Origin: Nymphaea colorata
Lineage: Eukaryota > Streptophyta > Magnoliopsida > Nymphaeales > Nymphaeaceae
Direction of reading: 5' to 3'
DNA: 64,000 nt
Assembly (NCBI RefSeq): GCF_008831285.2
Contig: NC_045143.1
Coordinates: 24,060,302-24,124,301, forward strand
Within the stretch, counting starts at the first letter, position 1. Every line of letters starts with the position of its first letter. Of the stretch, positions 1 through 12,713 are shown piece after piece. The position numbers and the translations under genes are program-made. The notes beneath the pieces were generated by a model that made no database searches, was not told the DNA's origin, and saw only the letters and a list, made by a program, of their open reading frames with translations.

Positions 1-3000
1 TATCCTTAAATGCACCAAAGCGAAGGTGCCCTAGTTTTAGAAATGATCTAGTTGAAAATCTAAGTGAACCATCTGATACATGATTTAAAAATTGGGAAGT
101 TTAGAGAGAGACTAAGTCCATACACTGTTCATCATAGGTCCATGCAAGAATGAGCATAGACTGTTAATATGCATGCACAACTACACACGACCAGGATCTA
201 GTTTACAAGGTTTTAGGGGTTTGGACATGGCCCTAGAAGTTCGAGCTCAAATTGTAGTTCTGTTAGAGTTCCAATAACAACATTATTAAAGTTCGATCTA
301 AATACTCATCCCAAGTTCTGGTTTTGATTCTTCCTAAAAGGTTCCTTTGATCTAATTCCTACAAAGACAATTGAAATTGAAGGGTGATATGGAGTCATGA
401 TACAAAACGTATTGTGATGCACCGTCTAAATTTGAAACTCAATATCATATTTGTGATCCAATATCCAAAAGCCCGATTCAAGATCTAGTCTAAGTTCGGA
501 TTATAATGTAGTTCAAAATCTAAATAACCTTAGAACCTGAATTGGAAGAGAGGGTTCAAATTAAAGTTCAAGGTCAAAGCTCCAAGGTTACATAGGGGTT
601 ATAAGTTCCAACACAACGTCGCGTTAAGGTAAAACTCATAATAAAAAACTGAGGTCCAATATTATCCTTCCTTTAGATCTAAGATCTAGTGTCTAAGTTT
701 ATTATCCAATTCTAGATCTATTATCGTTGTTTCAGAAGATCCATCATCATAGTTTAAGTTCTAGACTACTATAAAGCTGATGCTTGAGTTGGAGGAACGA
801 ACTGGATGTGCTTGCTTTGTTCTTTTATTTTTTCTTTTAGTGAAAATTTCTTTGAACTTTTTGGGCTAAGGGTTTTTTTTTCTTTCAGTTTTTTGTTGAG
901 TGAACCCTACAAGGATCACAATGTTTTTGGAGCTATAATATTTTTTGTCTGACTGCTTGACATACAATGCATTATTTGTGATCTTACCCGATATCAATCA
1001 ATCAAGACTTCCTTTCATGATTGCACATGGTGGGGTTGGTTCACCTAGTTATAAATTCAAAGCATGTTTGATAAACCAGAAAAAGGAGGAATAGATTTTT
1101 TTTTTGTCTATTTGGTCATTGATATTAGGGAAAAAAGAGAAAATAGTGATAATTGATATTTGAATTATTGTAAATTCGCATAACCTCGATTGGTTTGCGA
1201 GTTGTAATTTGCAATCCACTTATTCTACTAAACTGAGCACAAATTATTTTTCTTATTTCAAAATGTAAAATCCAATTGGCAATTAACAAGAAACTCATTA
1301 GAAAAATATAGCCTGGCCATGTCCAACCCTGGCCTTCCGATTTGCAGAGCCAAGGCAAGGCCATGACTTGCATTGGACTACATGTGGCTAGCAAGGGTTG
1401 GCTTCACTTGTTTGTCCATTGCCTATGCACGCACTTGGGTGTGCCTCCTATTCACCATCTTAGGACACTCTATCAAGGATAAATCTTGTTAAATACTTAT
1501 AAATTATTATTTTTCCAAGTCCATCTCAACCATAGGTTTGTTAGATTGAGAGAATGAGCAGACTTCTCATGGTGCTGCCTATACTCATATGCATGGCTCA
1601 TCCTCCGTAATGTCCAATTACATTATAAACGTCATCAAGGAAGTAAGCAAGCAGGAATCAATAGTAGCTTGTGTCAATGGATCAAGGTCAATTAGTTGGG
1701 TAGCAAATTAACTATTTGAATGCTGCACTACACTAAGACTCTCTACACCACTTTGCACATGCACTTGTCATTTGAACAACTATTATCTTTACCACTTTCC
1801 CTGTGCTATGGTCACTTGCGCTGCAATCACCTACTTCACCCTGTGCTTTCATTATCTTGTTATTAATACCATTGCAGTGAGACCAATTTGTGGATCTGGA
1901 GTGCACAACTTACATCAAAAGCTCATATTATATACATTACATTGATGATGATGGTTGCTTGGAATTGGGCTAACATCGATCTTGTGGAAGCAATATGCAA
2001 TGCCTGGCATTTGTTATTCTTCATTGCATATGCATTGTATGGACGATTTGATACTTGATTGTTTACTATGTGATTGTTTGATGTTATTATGTAACTGTTT
2101 GATGGGTGTGATTGTTTGTCAAGAGCACAAAAGGATTGTGAGCAATAATTTATAACATGTATATTTTGAGAACATGTTTTCTTTTGCTAACTGTTGACCA
2201 TGGATAGGCAGCATAGGTGCTTGGGTTGTTTTCGAGAATCGGCTTCTGAAAATGGATTTACATGATAAGTGTTCAACAGTCGGGCCACTAATAAGGAACA
2301 AGTCTGGTCATACAACATTGAAGTATGGGACTTTGCTACTGCAACAGTAAGTTGAGGTCAACATTTTATTCCAGAGAGTCACAAAGGGGATGCTCCACAA
2401 CCCTTCTTTCCAGTTGACTCATTAACAATCTTATTACTATGCTATGCAATGGTCGGCCCTATACACTTGAAGCGGGGTGTGACACTTTTTATTTCTTAGG
2501 AATATATGAGTATTTAACATATTCGCTCTAACTACCAATGCACATTAGTTATAGATTGGTTATCTTTATTATACGGTAAATGATTTGTATGACAATTGTG
2601 CTTTGTCATCATCATCAATTCTCACAATGATTGGGAGCATGCATATGAAATTAGTATGCTAGTGCACTGGTGTTTATTTAGTTTTATAGCCTTGTTTAGT
2701 CTACATTACAATTATATATTACATTGTTGATTATCTTATCACAATTATATAGGTTGTTTGTACTCTCTTTAATATATACCATCAGACTAGTGATCATTCA
2801 GTGACACTGTCATGCATTATATGTCAAATTAATACTTTTCTCTTTAGGTAGTATCTAGTTAGAGCTTAGGTAAAACCCATTTTCATTTGAATGGTAGGTT
2901 GTTGGAAATTGTATCATACTCAAAATATCATGCTTAAAGTTTAGTTTCCCTTTTAGGTTCTCACTAGGTGAGTGAACATGCACACTAATTGGGGTATTTA

Positions 3001-3450
3001 TCCAAAAGCAAGGATGATCCTGGCAGAGAGAGCAACACCCATATTTTAGCTTTACATTAGATTTTGGAGGATCTTTTATTGTGAAAATGACTTAGATATT
3101 GTAAATGACTCACCTACTATCATGGGGTGTTATTTATGCATATAACAATGCTCTTATGTATAACGTTTCACATTTCCAATATTAAGTAGCTTACATGTGT
3201 TTGATTGTTTGATCTTGTATTGGACAATTATAATTATCACCTTTATAGTATGGAGCACATTATCTCCTTATGATATATGTGCCAGAATAGATTGAGCCAT
3301 ATACTAATTACATAGGCAAAAGCTTTCTCCTATTGAATGTTCACCTCCATTGCACATCATATGCAAATGGTGTTGTTACACCAACTAATAAAAATCTTGT
3401 TATAGTTTTCTACACTCGGTTAGTTTTTGCATGCAACTTGCACATACAAC
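1..3450 (-). repeat. Left arm of a large inverted repeat (unidentified family)
   Basis: Read on the minus strand this stretch matches 21714-25412 almost throughout. For example, the start (tgcaccaaag, agggtgccc-type words) is the reverse complement of the text ending at 25412, and the right end stops at the word GTTGTATGTG. The left end is cut by the window edge. It contains no credible coding sequence: the open frames at 1125-1394, 1955-2155 and 2119-2301 have no recognisable domain and are not preserved as frames in the other arm. I see no terminal repeats or target duplication that would name the family; two opposite insertions of one long non-coding transposon would explain it. Confidence 0.85.
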
Positions 3451-4324
3451 CACATCATGACACAACAAATGAATTAGACCATGTTGTGCTTTTTAATTAA
3501 TGTCTATCAATAGATTTTAATAAAATAAATTACCAAAGCAAGTTTCCACAAATTTTCTTTAAATATAAAAGTAGGACATAAACAATTCTTTTGGCATTGT
3601 AATTATGAGGTCCACTACCATGATATAAAATTTACAATGATAACGTAAAGGAATTTTATGTCCTTTTAAAAAGGTGAAACAATTAGGACAAAATGAAAAA
3701 TAGCTACCATTTGTTCATATTTGTAACATGATGTTATTCCATCAAAAACTATCATTTTGATAGAAAATACATATTATTCTTGGTAGAATGACACAAACAT
3801 TAAAAATGTCATTCTATATGACACTCACTAATAAGCACTTTTTTTCTTCCAATGTGTACTTTCGATGAGAAAGTTGCTTCTCACATTCTATCCTGTCATT
3901 TCACTTTTTTGGTCAAATAGATGGATCGAGTATATTTTGAGTTGGAGATAAAGCTTGAGGATGAGGTTGTGAACCACCATGGTCCAACTAGAGCATGATC
4001 ATGTCACTTTATTATATGTAAATAGATTGCCTAAAGAAGATAAATTCCACAGGATGGGAATACCTACGGCAAATAGGTCATTCCTTCACAAAGCTGAAAA
4101 AGATCAAGGTGGGCACCATGCTTACACCAGTCCCTCAAAGTTTCATTATTTTCATATTGGTGTCTTAAAATGTTTGTTGTTTTAAATATGGGTGCCCCTC
4201 AAGATTTGAATTTTTTTAGTTGATGTCCCTCAGGCCATACTCATATAAGCTCAAGTTCATTAAATGAGTCAAATTTGAATTAAGAAATGGATTCATTTAG
4301 GCAAAGAACTTCAGTTCAAGGTAT
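3451..4324. other. Gene-free spacer between inverted repeat and block U1
   Basis: AT-rich sequence with no supported gene. A 68-residue frame at 3979-4185 shows no domain and lies outside the duplicated block, so there is no second copy to test it. Short inverted words occur around 3730-3830 (for example aaaaatgtcattctatatgacac) but no element boundaries could be fixed. Confidence 0.5.
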
Positions 4325-4429
4325 AGGGACTGAGCTCCAAAATTGATTTCATCAAATAAGTTCCACTCTTGGGATCGGAAACCTAAAGGGAGGTCTTACT
4401 TGTTCCCAAACCCCTCCAGGAGCAACTGC

Positions 4430-4675
4430 CTTATTTTCTCTCTCCTCACTTCTTTGCACCGCATCTAACATACACCACCAAAAAGCTCTATGTAAGGCAT
4501 GCTTTACCCTTACAACTGTAAAAGATCAACTCTTTCCCAATTCCCTCCATACACTAATTAAGACCCATCCTCATCTTTCCCTTTTCTTTCCCATCCTCTT
4601 CTTTCCCTTTTCTTTCTTTTGGTGCTGTATAAACCTATCTATCCTCCCTTTTCAACTTTGGAGGCCCTAATCAAG
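4430..4675 (+). other. Leader-like exon candidate with conserved splice donor (U1)
   Basis: A pyrimidine-rich stretch with TATAAA at 4628-4633 ends in TTTGGAGGCCCTAATCAAG followed by GTAG, a good plant 5' splice site. The same end (TTTGGAGG or a one-base variant, then CAAG|GTA) is present in all four blocks, at 12237, 45010 and 50214. It looks like the 5' untranslated exon of a plus-strand gene converging on RPL41, but no coding exon could be found downstream in any copy. It may be a non-coding transcript, the relic of a lost gene, or simply conserved because the duplications are recent. Confidence 0.35.
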
Positions 4676-5770
4676 GTAGTTGGCCAGGTTATTTACCTTC
4701 ATTTCCTATTTATTCAAACATTTAGATTGTTAGGCATAAAGATTTAGTGTTCTTGAATTTTGATCAAATCCTGATTGGATTCTGGCATAGGTTCATGAGC
4801 ATGATTTTTCTTTAAGCAATTAAATGTTGATTAGGCTTTGGTTTTAAGATTTAAGACTAAAGCTTGATTTAGGGTTGTCAGTTGCAGATTAGGGTTCTCC
4901 TTGTGTTTGCTTGCTTGAGTGATATTTTTTTTTCTGATCTGGGTAACCAATTTAGGCTTAGATCTTATTCCTAGCGGTGATTACGGTGAGGTTGAGATAT
5001 TAAAAACATTTAATATTCAATTACTGATTAATTATGTTTGTGCTTAGGTTCGCTTAGGGCTTTGCAGTACGGTTCTAATCAGCAAGGTAGAAATTGATCT
5101 TCATTAACAAAGTGAAACTTGTAAGTGTAAATCGGTTTAGGTGTTTCATTAGGTCTAACTGCATTGCAGGTCAATATTTGCTTTGATTGAGCGAACCACG
5201 TAAGTCGTTACTACTACTGAAAAAACCATTTTCGTAAATCAGCGGCATGATTTAAAAGAAGTTAGGGTTTTACAAAAATAATTAAAATTTGTCACTTTCG
5301 AGTTGGAACTCTGAGGGCAGCCCACATAGCAGGCGAATGCCTATCAGTTAGCTTGCTTTATTTGCATTTTAATTTCATTAAGGTTCGTAATGAATCTTTT
5401 ATTTAGTTCAAACTATTGTAATAAGATCCTAACACTGGTGTTGACATTTTCCATTCAAGGTAATGGTTTAAACCGTTTCGCTTGGCTTAGTAGTAAAAAT
5501 TTGAGTGAATCCCATCGATATTCATCTTGTGCATCTACAAATAATTAAAAATTAATATAAACTAACTGGTAAATAAAGTGGGTAATTAACGAGATTCGTG
5601 GTCTCGCTTGTATAAATTGTCAAACAGCATTTCCCGGCTGAGAGGTATCGCTAATAAGACGTTACAAAATCAGGGTGAACTCATCCTTTTTTATCTTCTA
5701 TATCTATAAATCATTAGCAATAAATAAACTAATTGATACATAAAAATAGGAAATTGCCGAGACTCATGAT

Positions 5771-6218
5771 TGAGACTATGATTAGGGATGTCAACGGATC
5801 GAATTCGGATCGGATACATCTTTAATCATATCCATTTTTTCAGATATTCATATGTTCGGATTCAGATTCGAATTTGAATAAAGCAAAATCATATCCGAAT
5901 TCGAATCCAAAATCCGATTTTACAATCCAAATCCGATCCGAATCTGATTTTTATATTTATATCCAAATCCAAATCCAAATTTTGAACCGGATTTTATCAT
6001 TTTTCAAGTATTAGATAGATGATATTTGTCTAAAAATGAATCCCATCTAAATCCTTATCCAAATCCGATCCGATATTCATATATATCCGTATTCGTATCC
6101 ATATCCGATCAGATGTCATTTATTAAATCCGAATCCAAGAATCAGATATTAAATTTTTATCCATATTCAATTTTTTCGGATCGGATTGGTCGGATATCCT
6201 GAATCGGATATATTTCTA
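5771..6218. mobile_element. hAT-type MITE, present only in U1
   Basis: A 448-bp insertion flanked by perfect 8-bp copies of CTCATGAT (5763-5770 and 6219-6226). The paralogous U3 site (about 46272-46283, gagattcatgatctaac) is uninterrupted and acts as an empty site. The interior is built from repeated GGAT/ATCC words (variants of ATCCGAATCC and AATCCAAATCC) in both orientations. A TAGGGATGTCAAC terminus typical of plant hAT MITEs lies 12 bases inside the left duplication, while the right end reads TATTTCTA, so the terminal repeats are imperfect. No coding capacity. Confidence 0.85.
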
Positions 6219-6746
6219 CTCATGATCTAACTTTTGTGAGGCGTCACAATGTATAGTCCTGTCGCGATAATGACAATCAATTATGGTAACTTTACTGCAA
6301 TTACTCATTAGCTTAAGCATGTGCTCACGCAATTTTTTTCGCCCTCAATGTCCTTTCGTCCATTGCACTCACTGTCGTTACTTGGGAGTCCCAACCATCC
6401 AACAGTGTGTAGTTGATAAAGAACTTAAGCAGTTAAAGACAGAACCATACATGTAATACTTTGGTTGATCAAACAAGAATATATCATTTGAGATAGAGAT
6501 TAAGAATCAGTTCGCTAAACAACAAGATTAACCAAGAAAGAAAAACGTGTTCGAAACCAAGTCAGGTTAAAAGACTATCCACTGAAAGGAAAACAAAAAA
6601 GAACAAAGCAAGAGTGAGTCTAATTCGTCCCTCCAAAGCCTAATTCCACAGGGTGAAAGGTTGTCAGGAATGGAAATCAAAATCCTTCCTCCATCCACAC
6701 CCTAAGACGCAACAAGCAATGGAGTCTAGTGAGACGGCCGCGGCGC

Positions 6747-9166
6747 TTACTTTGATCTCTGTCTCATCTTCCGGCGCTTGCGCTTGAGGCGCCTCATTCG
6801 CTTCTTCTTCCACTGCACCAACAAAAGGAACAAAAGAACATGTTCAACGACCTCACTTGCCAAATTCAGACAAGGAAAAAAATGCATCCTACAAGTTACA
6901 ACCTCAAAATGCAGTGACACCTAAAAAAGGAGGCACCAAAAGGAGGAACAAGGCTAGAAACAATTCAGAATATCCAGGGGAGATACTTGGGTTACTTCAG
7001 ATGTGATGTATGAGAGAAAACCAGTTGTATGTAGATCAACATAACCCTCAAAAATTTTAGAAATAAAACCTCAAAAGTAAAAGACACAACTATTGTTATC
7101 AGAGTCAGCCTTAATCCGCCACAGATCTTTTTTCTTATTCCAATTCAAGCCAATGCATCCGCCTAACAGATTCTATGGTTCCATGTGCAATGTTATGACA
7201 TTACTAAGAACTTTTCAAATATACTTTAAATCTTTATTGTTAATTATCCTGTTATACATTTTTCAAATTTAAATTTTTTTTTTGAAAGGTCTTTTAATGT
7301 TTTTCGCTGATTCACAAACAATTCAGCTGAATCACTGATTAGGTTCAAAAACGATTTTCATAATGTTCGAAACGATTTTCATAATGGTGGATACAACCTG
7401 TTTGTCCAATTCAAATGACCATAATAAGCAATATAGAATACAAAGACTACATGGCCAATCCACCAAATTCCCCTTTGATGTTTCAAATGAGGTGAAGTTG
7501 GGAGAAGAAACTTAAATGCTGAAGATAGGAGAGGAGTTTTTTAAGAGAAGAAATCATCCTAGGGAAAAGAAAAAAAAACTCCCTGGAAAAGGAATCCCAT
7601 TCTCTTGTTTTACTATCTGCCTCCAGAACAAGACCAGCAAGAAATGGACGTACGATACTCTTGAAGCCGAAAGAAGAGGCATTTGCAAATCAATTCTGAC
7701 TTCTGACTTTATACCAAATATTGCAAGTCAATTCTGACTTCAGAATTTATACCAAAAATGCATTAGCTCAAGGATCAAAGAAATCGATATTGCAAGACTT
7801 ACCTAAATGCCACAGGACCATTAACAAGGAAATAAAATATAATTAATTTAATGTCATAAATTCCGGCAAAAATTTAAAAGGGCTGAAATCTATTGGCCAA
7901 CACAAATTCCTTTCTTTTGGCAATTTATTGGCCAACATGAGTTCCTTTCTTTCACAAATTTAAGAACCGCATCAATGGACAACCGAGTTCATCTTTGAGT
8001 AAGAACATAAATTCAAGTTATGTAACCAAAACAAATACATTAGGCAAACCTCACGGAAAAAAAAAACTTGATTTTATGGGACATAAGAGGTTAGCATCAG
8101 AGTCATTGAAGATGAACAACATTAACAACTCTAAAGAAGGAGAGGCTTCATTTGTTGATGTTCATTACAATCTTCGTTATTGCAGACCTCAAACCACCTT
8201 TTCCTTTTTCCATTTTGAAATTGAAAGCAGTAATTTGGACTACGCACAACTCTAAACTAATAAAGGTTACAGACTTCAATAAAACATTTGAAGCCAGAGA
8301 GAGAATTGCGCAACCGTGCCATTAATGGTTTTTTGTCCACTTACATGGGCTTTAGTCCATTCACTGCAATAAAAAAATGCAACCACAATATAACACAAAA
8401 ACAATTGGGACTTAGTTTATCTACCAGAAAAAGAACAAGCTAAAGCAATGTCTACAAATCAGCAAAGTCAAAAGGACATAAGACTTCTACGACATTAAGA
8501 TTCGGTCAAACCAGACAATCACCAAATGCATGCCGTGAAACAGCATTATGCTTGTGAACGTAGAAAGTCCTTTTTGGGGGTTTTCGGGCGAGTCCAAGAA
8601 AGAAACATTGAAAAAGGAAAACTTAAAACGGATTCAAAGGATAGAGAGAATATGTATCAGAAAGCAATTGCAGTGCACAAGAAAGAACACAGAGAAAGTG
8701 CATTATCCATAGACCAGGAAAAATTAACTGAACTCTTTCCGGAAACACTAAAACAGTAATACAGTAACTTGCAACAACTGGAAATCGAGCCGCCTAGAAT
8801 CAATGATAGAATCAGATCTAGAAAAACAAATGAGACAAACAAAACGGCAGCCTACAAATCTTCGCCACCGATGAAGAAGCTTCTCGCTTGCAACCAGTAG
8901 CACGAATAAGCTTCAAGGTTTAGAAATCACCGTCTCCGACTAAAATCAGTTCAAAAACACACAAGATAGATACATCCCTCCAGAGTCCCCAGGAATCATG
9001 AACCCCATCTACCGAACTCCATGGCCCCAGAGAGAAACACCTAAGTTACGATTCCTATGGTTCGTACAGATAGAAAAGAAAAAATGACATGAAAACCTAA
9101 AACCACCGTTATGAGCGGAAAACAGGAACGAATTGGATGAGATAGGAAACTGACCTTCGCTCTCAT
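6747..9166 (-). CDS. RPL41: Ribosomal protein eL41 (60S subunit), copy 1, two exons
   Basis: This gene encodes the 25-residue, Arg/Lys-rich protein eL41 of the cytosolic large ribosomal subunit. Exon 1 is only 12 coding bases (9155-9166, ATG AGA GCG AAG, giving MRAK). Exon 2 is 6747-6812, starting WKKKRMRR and ending MRQRSK before a TAA. The full product matches the near-invariant eukaryotic eL41 in length and sequence. The 2342-bp intron (6813-9154) begins GTCAGT and ends GCAG. Apart from RPL41 repeat homology I see nothing in the intron; its open frames (7516-7737, 7995-8255, 8526-8759) are not kept in the paralogue. Upstream lie a telo-box and a GC-richer leader (see promoter). No damage is visible in the coding exons. 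It is too small for ordinary ORF callers. U3 has a second intact copy; U2 has a dead first exon. Confidence 0.93.
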
Positions 9167-9300
9167 CTTCTATTCCCTCTGCTCGTCTCACGACGACCCT
9201 TAAGCCTCCGCTGCTTCCCCTTCAAAACGATGGAAGGGGGTAAGCGAACAGAGCGCCCCTTTTAGACAGAGAGAGCCGGAGGGAGAGAACCCTAATTCAA
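9167..9300 (-). promoter_or_regulatory. RPL41 copy 1 promoter and 5' leader (telo-box)
   Basis: On the minus strand, TTAGGGTT (9288-9295; AACCCTAA on the plus strand) lies about 125 bases upstream of the ATG. This is the telo-box common in plant ribosomal-protein and other translation-related promoters. The TATA-like sequence present in copies 2 and 3 is replaced here by CTAAAAGG, so core-promoter strength may differ between copies. The 75-residue frame 9200-9427 across this region is promoter sequence, not a gene. Confidence 0.6.
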
Positions 9301-9592
9301 TGTAGAATCCATATTTATTGAAACGGGTAGCGCGTTTCATCAATTTTACATATGAGTACCCTCCCCGAGTTCGGACCAGTTGAAAGTCAATTCGGCCTAA
9401 TTTATCTAGTTCATGAACCGAATCCATGTTGAATCAGTATGGTTTACACGGTTCGAACCAAGGTTGAATTTAGCCTTTGGAAATGGGCAAATTCAACTAA
9501 TGGGATTCCATATAATCAAACTCAGATTATAACTTGGATTTGAAGTTTCTTAATTGAACCTGGATCTGACTTGTATAAGAGCTTACATCTAT

Positions 9593-11280
9593 ACCTATAA
9601 GCAAAGGGCTTGAATCCTTACTGTAATTTTGGTCAAACTTCAAACCAAGATTCAGATTCGGTTATGTATTTGCATATTCAATTTGAATATGATTATTAAT
9701 TAAATATCAAATTCTTTCAACCAGATATTGTTTAATGTAAAATTAAATCAGTGATAAGATACAATTCAATCCATTTACATCCCATTCCATGTGTCTTCCA
9801 ATAATTAAGCAATTAAAATATAATTTGTTCCATTTACATCCCCTTGTACATGCCATTAATGATAAGATATAAGTTGATCCATTTACATCCCCTCATACAT
9901 GCCTTCAAGTGACAAGGAATAAGGATGTTAGTATATGCTTGGAAGGGCAAGATTTCAAAATATAACATTGTTGGAATCTCAAAAGGAAGAACTCGTGCTT
10001 AGTTCTAGCTCGAGCTCGAGTTGATTAGCCCGAGGTTGGCCCAGGTTGAACTTAAAAAGGTTCAAAGTCAATTCCAACTCCAAATAAATACAAGCTCAAG
10101 TAAACCATTTGAAAAAGCACCATAAAGATGGGTGGAGATGTTCTCTGAAAATTAAAATGGAGGCGCGTGCAAGGAGGATTACTTTTCCCAAATTTATTGG
10201 ATCAAATTTTCTATTATTGGGTCTTCTTTGCAGATGATCTGATAGTAGGATGTGGTCTTGAAGATAAATCTATAAACTGTGTTAACAACACTTCACAGTG
10301 TTTGTATAAGGGCAAAAAGGTGGAAGTGAAAGAAATTAGTTTCCTAAAATGTCCACTTTTGTTTCAGAATGTCAAAAACACCTCAAAATCCCTGTGACAC
10401 ATATTTATTTTGTGCACTAGTGTGGTGCATGCAACTCACTATGGTGTAAGGGGTGACTGGCAGGGATTGTTTTAACATAGTCTGTTTAGGTTTGGGTGCT
10501 GACAAAGTGGCACCTTTCCAAGGTAACATAGAATTGTTGAAGGAGATTTTCTTGATCTACAAACTATGCTTGGGCAAGTAAACCATTTTTTGTGGCAGAG
10601 TAGTTGCCTTTCCCAACCTGAGATGTGGTGCCTCACTTTACTTTGATATTTTGTGCTTTTGATTATTGTTATTGCTTCTCTCCAACCTACCTAAATATTT
10701 GGTAGGGCCAATTAGCTAAAGTTAGAACATTGCTCAACCTTGCCTTTATTCCTCCTTGACATGGTGGCATTGAACAACTGGCTATTGGCCCTTGCCCGAT
10801 GCTCATTGTCAAAATGATATCCATTCAGCTTGTTCATTGAGTTAGCTCTATTGTATAGGCATGGTCATCCTCTACCTTGTTTAGATATCATAGGTTATGG
10901 TGGTTAGGGGGTACTTGGCAATAGGATAACACTAATATATTGTTTAATGTATCTATTCTAAAAATTAGAGTAGATTCACAAAAGAATAGAACGTAGTGTT
11001 CCAAGAATTTACCTCAATCTTTAAGTCGGGTTCATAAAACAGTGTGTTATTGATTATGTTGTCAAATGCCCCCTTAGTTTCTCAATAGGAATCACCTCTT
11101 GGGTTGATGTGGCCTTCACTTGTACATTACAAAGGACCATCAACTTTTATGACCTAAAATGTTTTAGGCATGGTCTTGTTGAAGTAAGCCGTGAGTTGCC
11201 TCTTCTAGAATTGCTCCCACACCTAGCCCCAAATCCACTCCAAGCTACTGCTTGAAAGTAAGGCAATTGTAACAGAAGGC
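9593..11280. other. Gene-free spacer between U1 and U2
   Basis: AT-rich unique sequence with no supported gene. 9720-9900 contains three imperfect repeats of a phrase like tccatttacatcccc...acatgcc. A 76-residue frame at 10167-10397 contains FFADD, but nothing else of a reverse transcriptase surrounds it. It has no counterpart between U3 and U4, where the two blocks abut directly. Confidence 0.5.
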
Positions 11281-12039
11281 CATTGTCACTATTAGTTAAT
11301 CATAGGCATGGTTGTTAAGGCCCCGCACCATTGTCGCATGCATAGTGTCTCATGAATTGTGTGTGATAGCTTGCCAACACAAACAAACCCAACAATTTCC
11401 CCAGAGGGCATAATATATTTTTGTTTTTGATGGGTTGTGTTAGCAACGTATTCGCAATGTGGTGATTCCCATGACCAATCTATTTTATGTCATAAATTGT
11501 ATTAAATTATTGTAATAACTAACATGTATTGGGCCCACATGAGCATGTACAATGGGATTTTTTCCAAGTGGTGGATTATAATCCTTGTTTACCAAGAACA
11601 AGCCATATAATCCTTACCATCCATTAGTTTTCATCATTGATCTATCAATGTCACCTTGTTAGGGTTCATACTTACCACTTCCACGATATGACGTAGCCTT
11701 GGTAACTTTCATGATGAAAGATGAATTGTATGCATTGCATAGCGTTTTACTTGCGCATTTAGAATATTAAAATGATTGAAAGTCTATATTTATGTGCATT
11801 TTCTTCACGAACTTCATTGTGCATGTGTTTCAGGGCAAAATGGAACTTAATCAAAGATTTTAAGAAGGCTTAGGGTCAAGGTGTAATAGAACATCCAAGG
11901 TTAAATTTGGATCCCAAATCCAACAATTGAACAAAGGGAGAGAGCTCCAAATTCCAATCCATTGAGTAAGATCCACTATTGGAGTGGAAACCCTAGGCAC
12001 CCCTAAGAGTGCCATTGCTTAAACGCCTCCAATAAGAGC

Positions 12040-12237
12040 TGCCCTTATTTTCAATCTCCTCACTTCCTTGACCCAACCTAACCCATGGCACTGGCTTTTC
12101 TATTTAAACCATTCTTTGTCTTACATCAACAGCACTCTTTTCTAATCCCTCTCAACAATAACTAAGCCTCATTCTCATCTTTTGTTTGTGTTTAAACTCC
12201 TCTATCATCTCTTTCAACTTTGGAGGACCTACTCAAG
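12040..12237 (+). other. Leader-like exon candidate with conserved splice donor (U2)
   Basis: Counterpart of 4430-4675. It ends TTTGGAGGACCTACTCAAG followed by GTAC. A TATA-like TTCTATTTAAACC lies near 12090-12103. No coding exon was found downstream. Confidence 0.3.
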
Positions 12238-12713
12238 GTACCCATGATGATTGGAATCATAAAAGAAAGGTAGAGAATTTTCATATGTACTTTCATTTCT
12301 TATTTATTTCAAACTTTTAGGATTTTTCTTCATAACAAGCTAGTGGTTTTGAACTTTATTAAGTCTTGATTGGATCATGGTGTAGGTTTTGAATTTTTAT
12401 GCAGCGTGAGGTAGACTACCTTAAAGCATCATTTATGGTTTTAAGTAGAATATTCATTTAAGGGTTTAATTGGATTAAGATTCAAATTTAGAATTAGTGT
12501 TGGTGTTAGACCTGTTTGTTGACTTTGTTTTCTTCCATTATTTCTTGTGGTTCTAGCATAGATCAGCATGGTTTAAACATAACCTTCATGTCTATTTGGA
12601 TCATATTATCAGATCTCATCAGCCAAATTAATTGTTAATTAGTTTGTGGTTTTAAGATTTGATACTAGAGCTTGAATAGGTAAAAGATGTGATTAGCATA
12701 TCAAGGTTCTCCT

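Larger units (their letters stand above)
4325..9592. repeat. Duplicated block U1 (subtype A, carries RPL41 copy 1)
   Basis: This block aligns by eye with 44701-49403 (U3) from the word gagctccaaaa onward, through the RPL41 gene and its promoter. Its first third (leader-like exon and following intron-like sequence) also resembles 11940-13500 (U2) and 49920-51450 (U4). Its last two kilobases resemble 17150-19131 (U2). Differences from U3 include a MITE present only here (5771-6218), extra sequence around 7290-7640, and the single copy of a segment that is tandemly doubled in U3. The block is inferred to be a segmental duplication that contains a functional gene. Confidence 0.85.

Noticed and set aside
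1-3450. Idea that the inverted arms are terminal repeats of a single giant transposon enclosing U1 and U2
   Set aside because: No target duplication or terminal motif supports it, and part of the enclosed U1-U2 material recurs at 44-54 kb without such arms.
8526-8759. Basic 77-residue plus-strand frame in the RPL41 intron
   Set aside because: The homologous frame in U3 (48400-48585) is shifted and truncated and the U2 version is broken, so it is not conserved as protein.
6813-9154. Possible box C/D snoRNA inside the RPL41 intron
   Set aside because: Ribosomal-protein introns often host snoRNAs, but on the gene strand I found no TGATGA box paired with a CTGA box at suitable spacing.
9200-9427. 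Minus-strand frame (75 aa) with related frames at 18362-18766 and 49045-49272
   Set aside because: All three lie over the RPL41 promoter and leader and look alike only because the blocks are duplicated. They span the TATA and telo-box region and have frame-disrupting differences and no domain.
10167-10397. Open frame containing FFADD, resembling the YADD/FADD box of non-LTR reverse transcriptases
   Set aside because: Only the four-residue motif fits. The flanking residues do not match LINE RT blocks, no other RT motif is nearby, and an 18-base TTCTTTGCAGATGATCTG context arises easily by chance.
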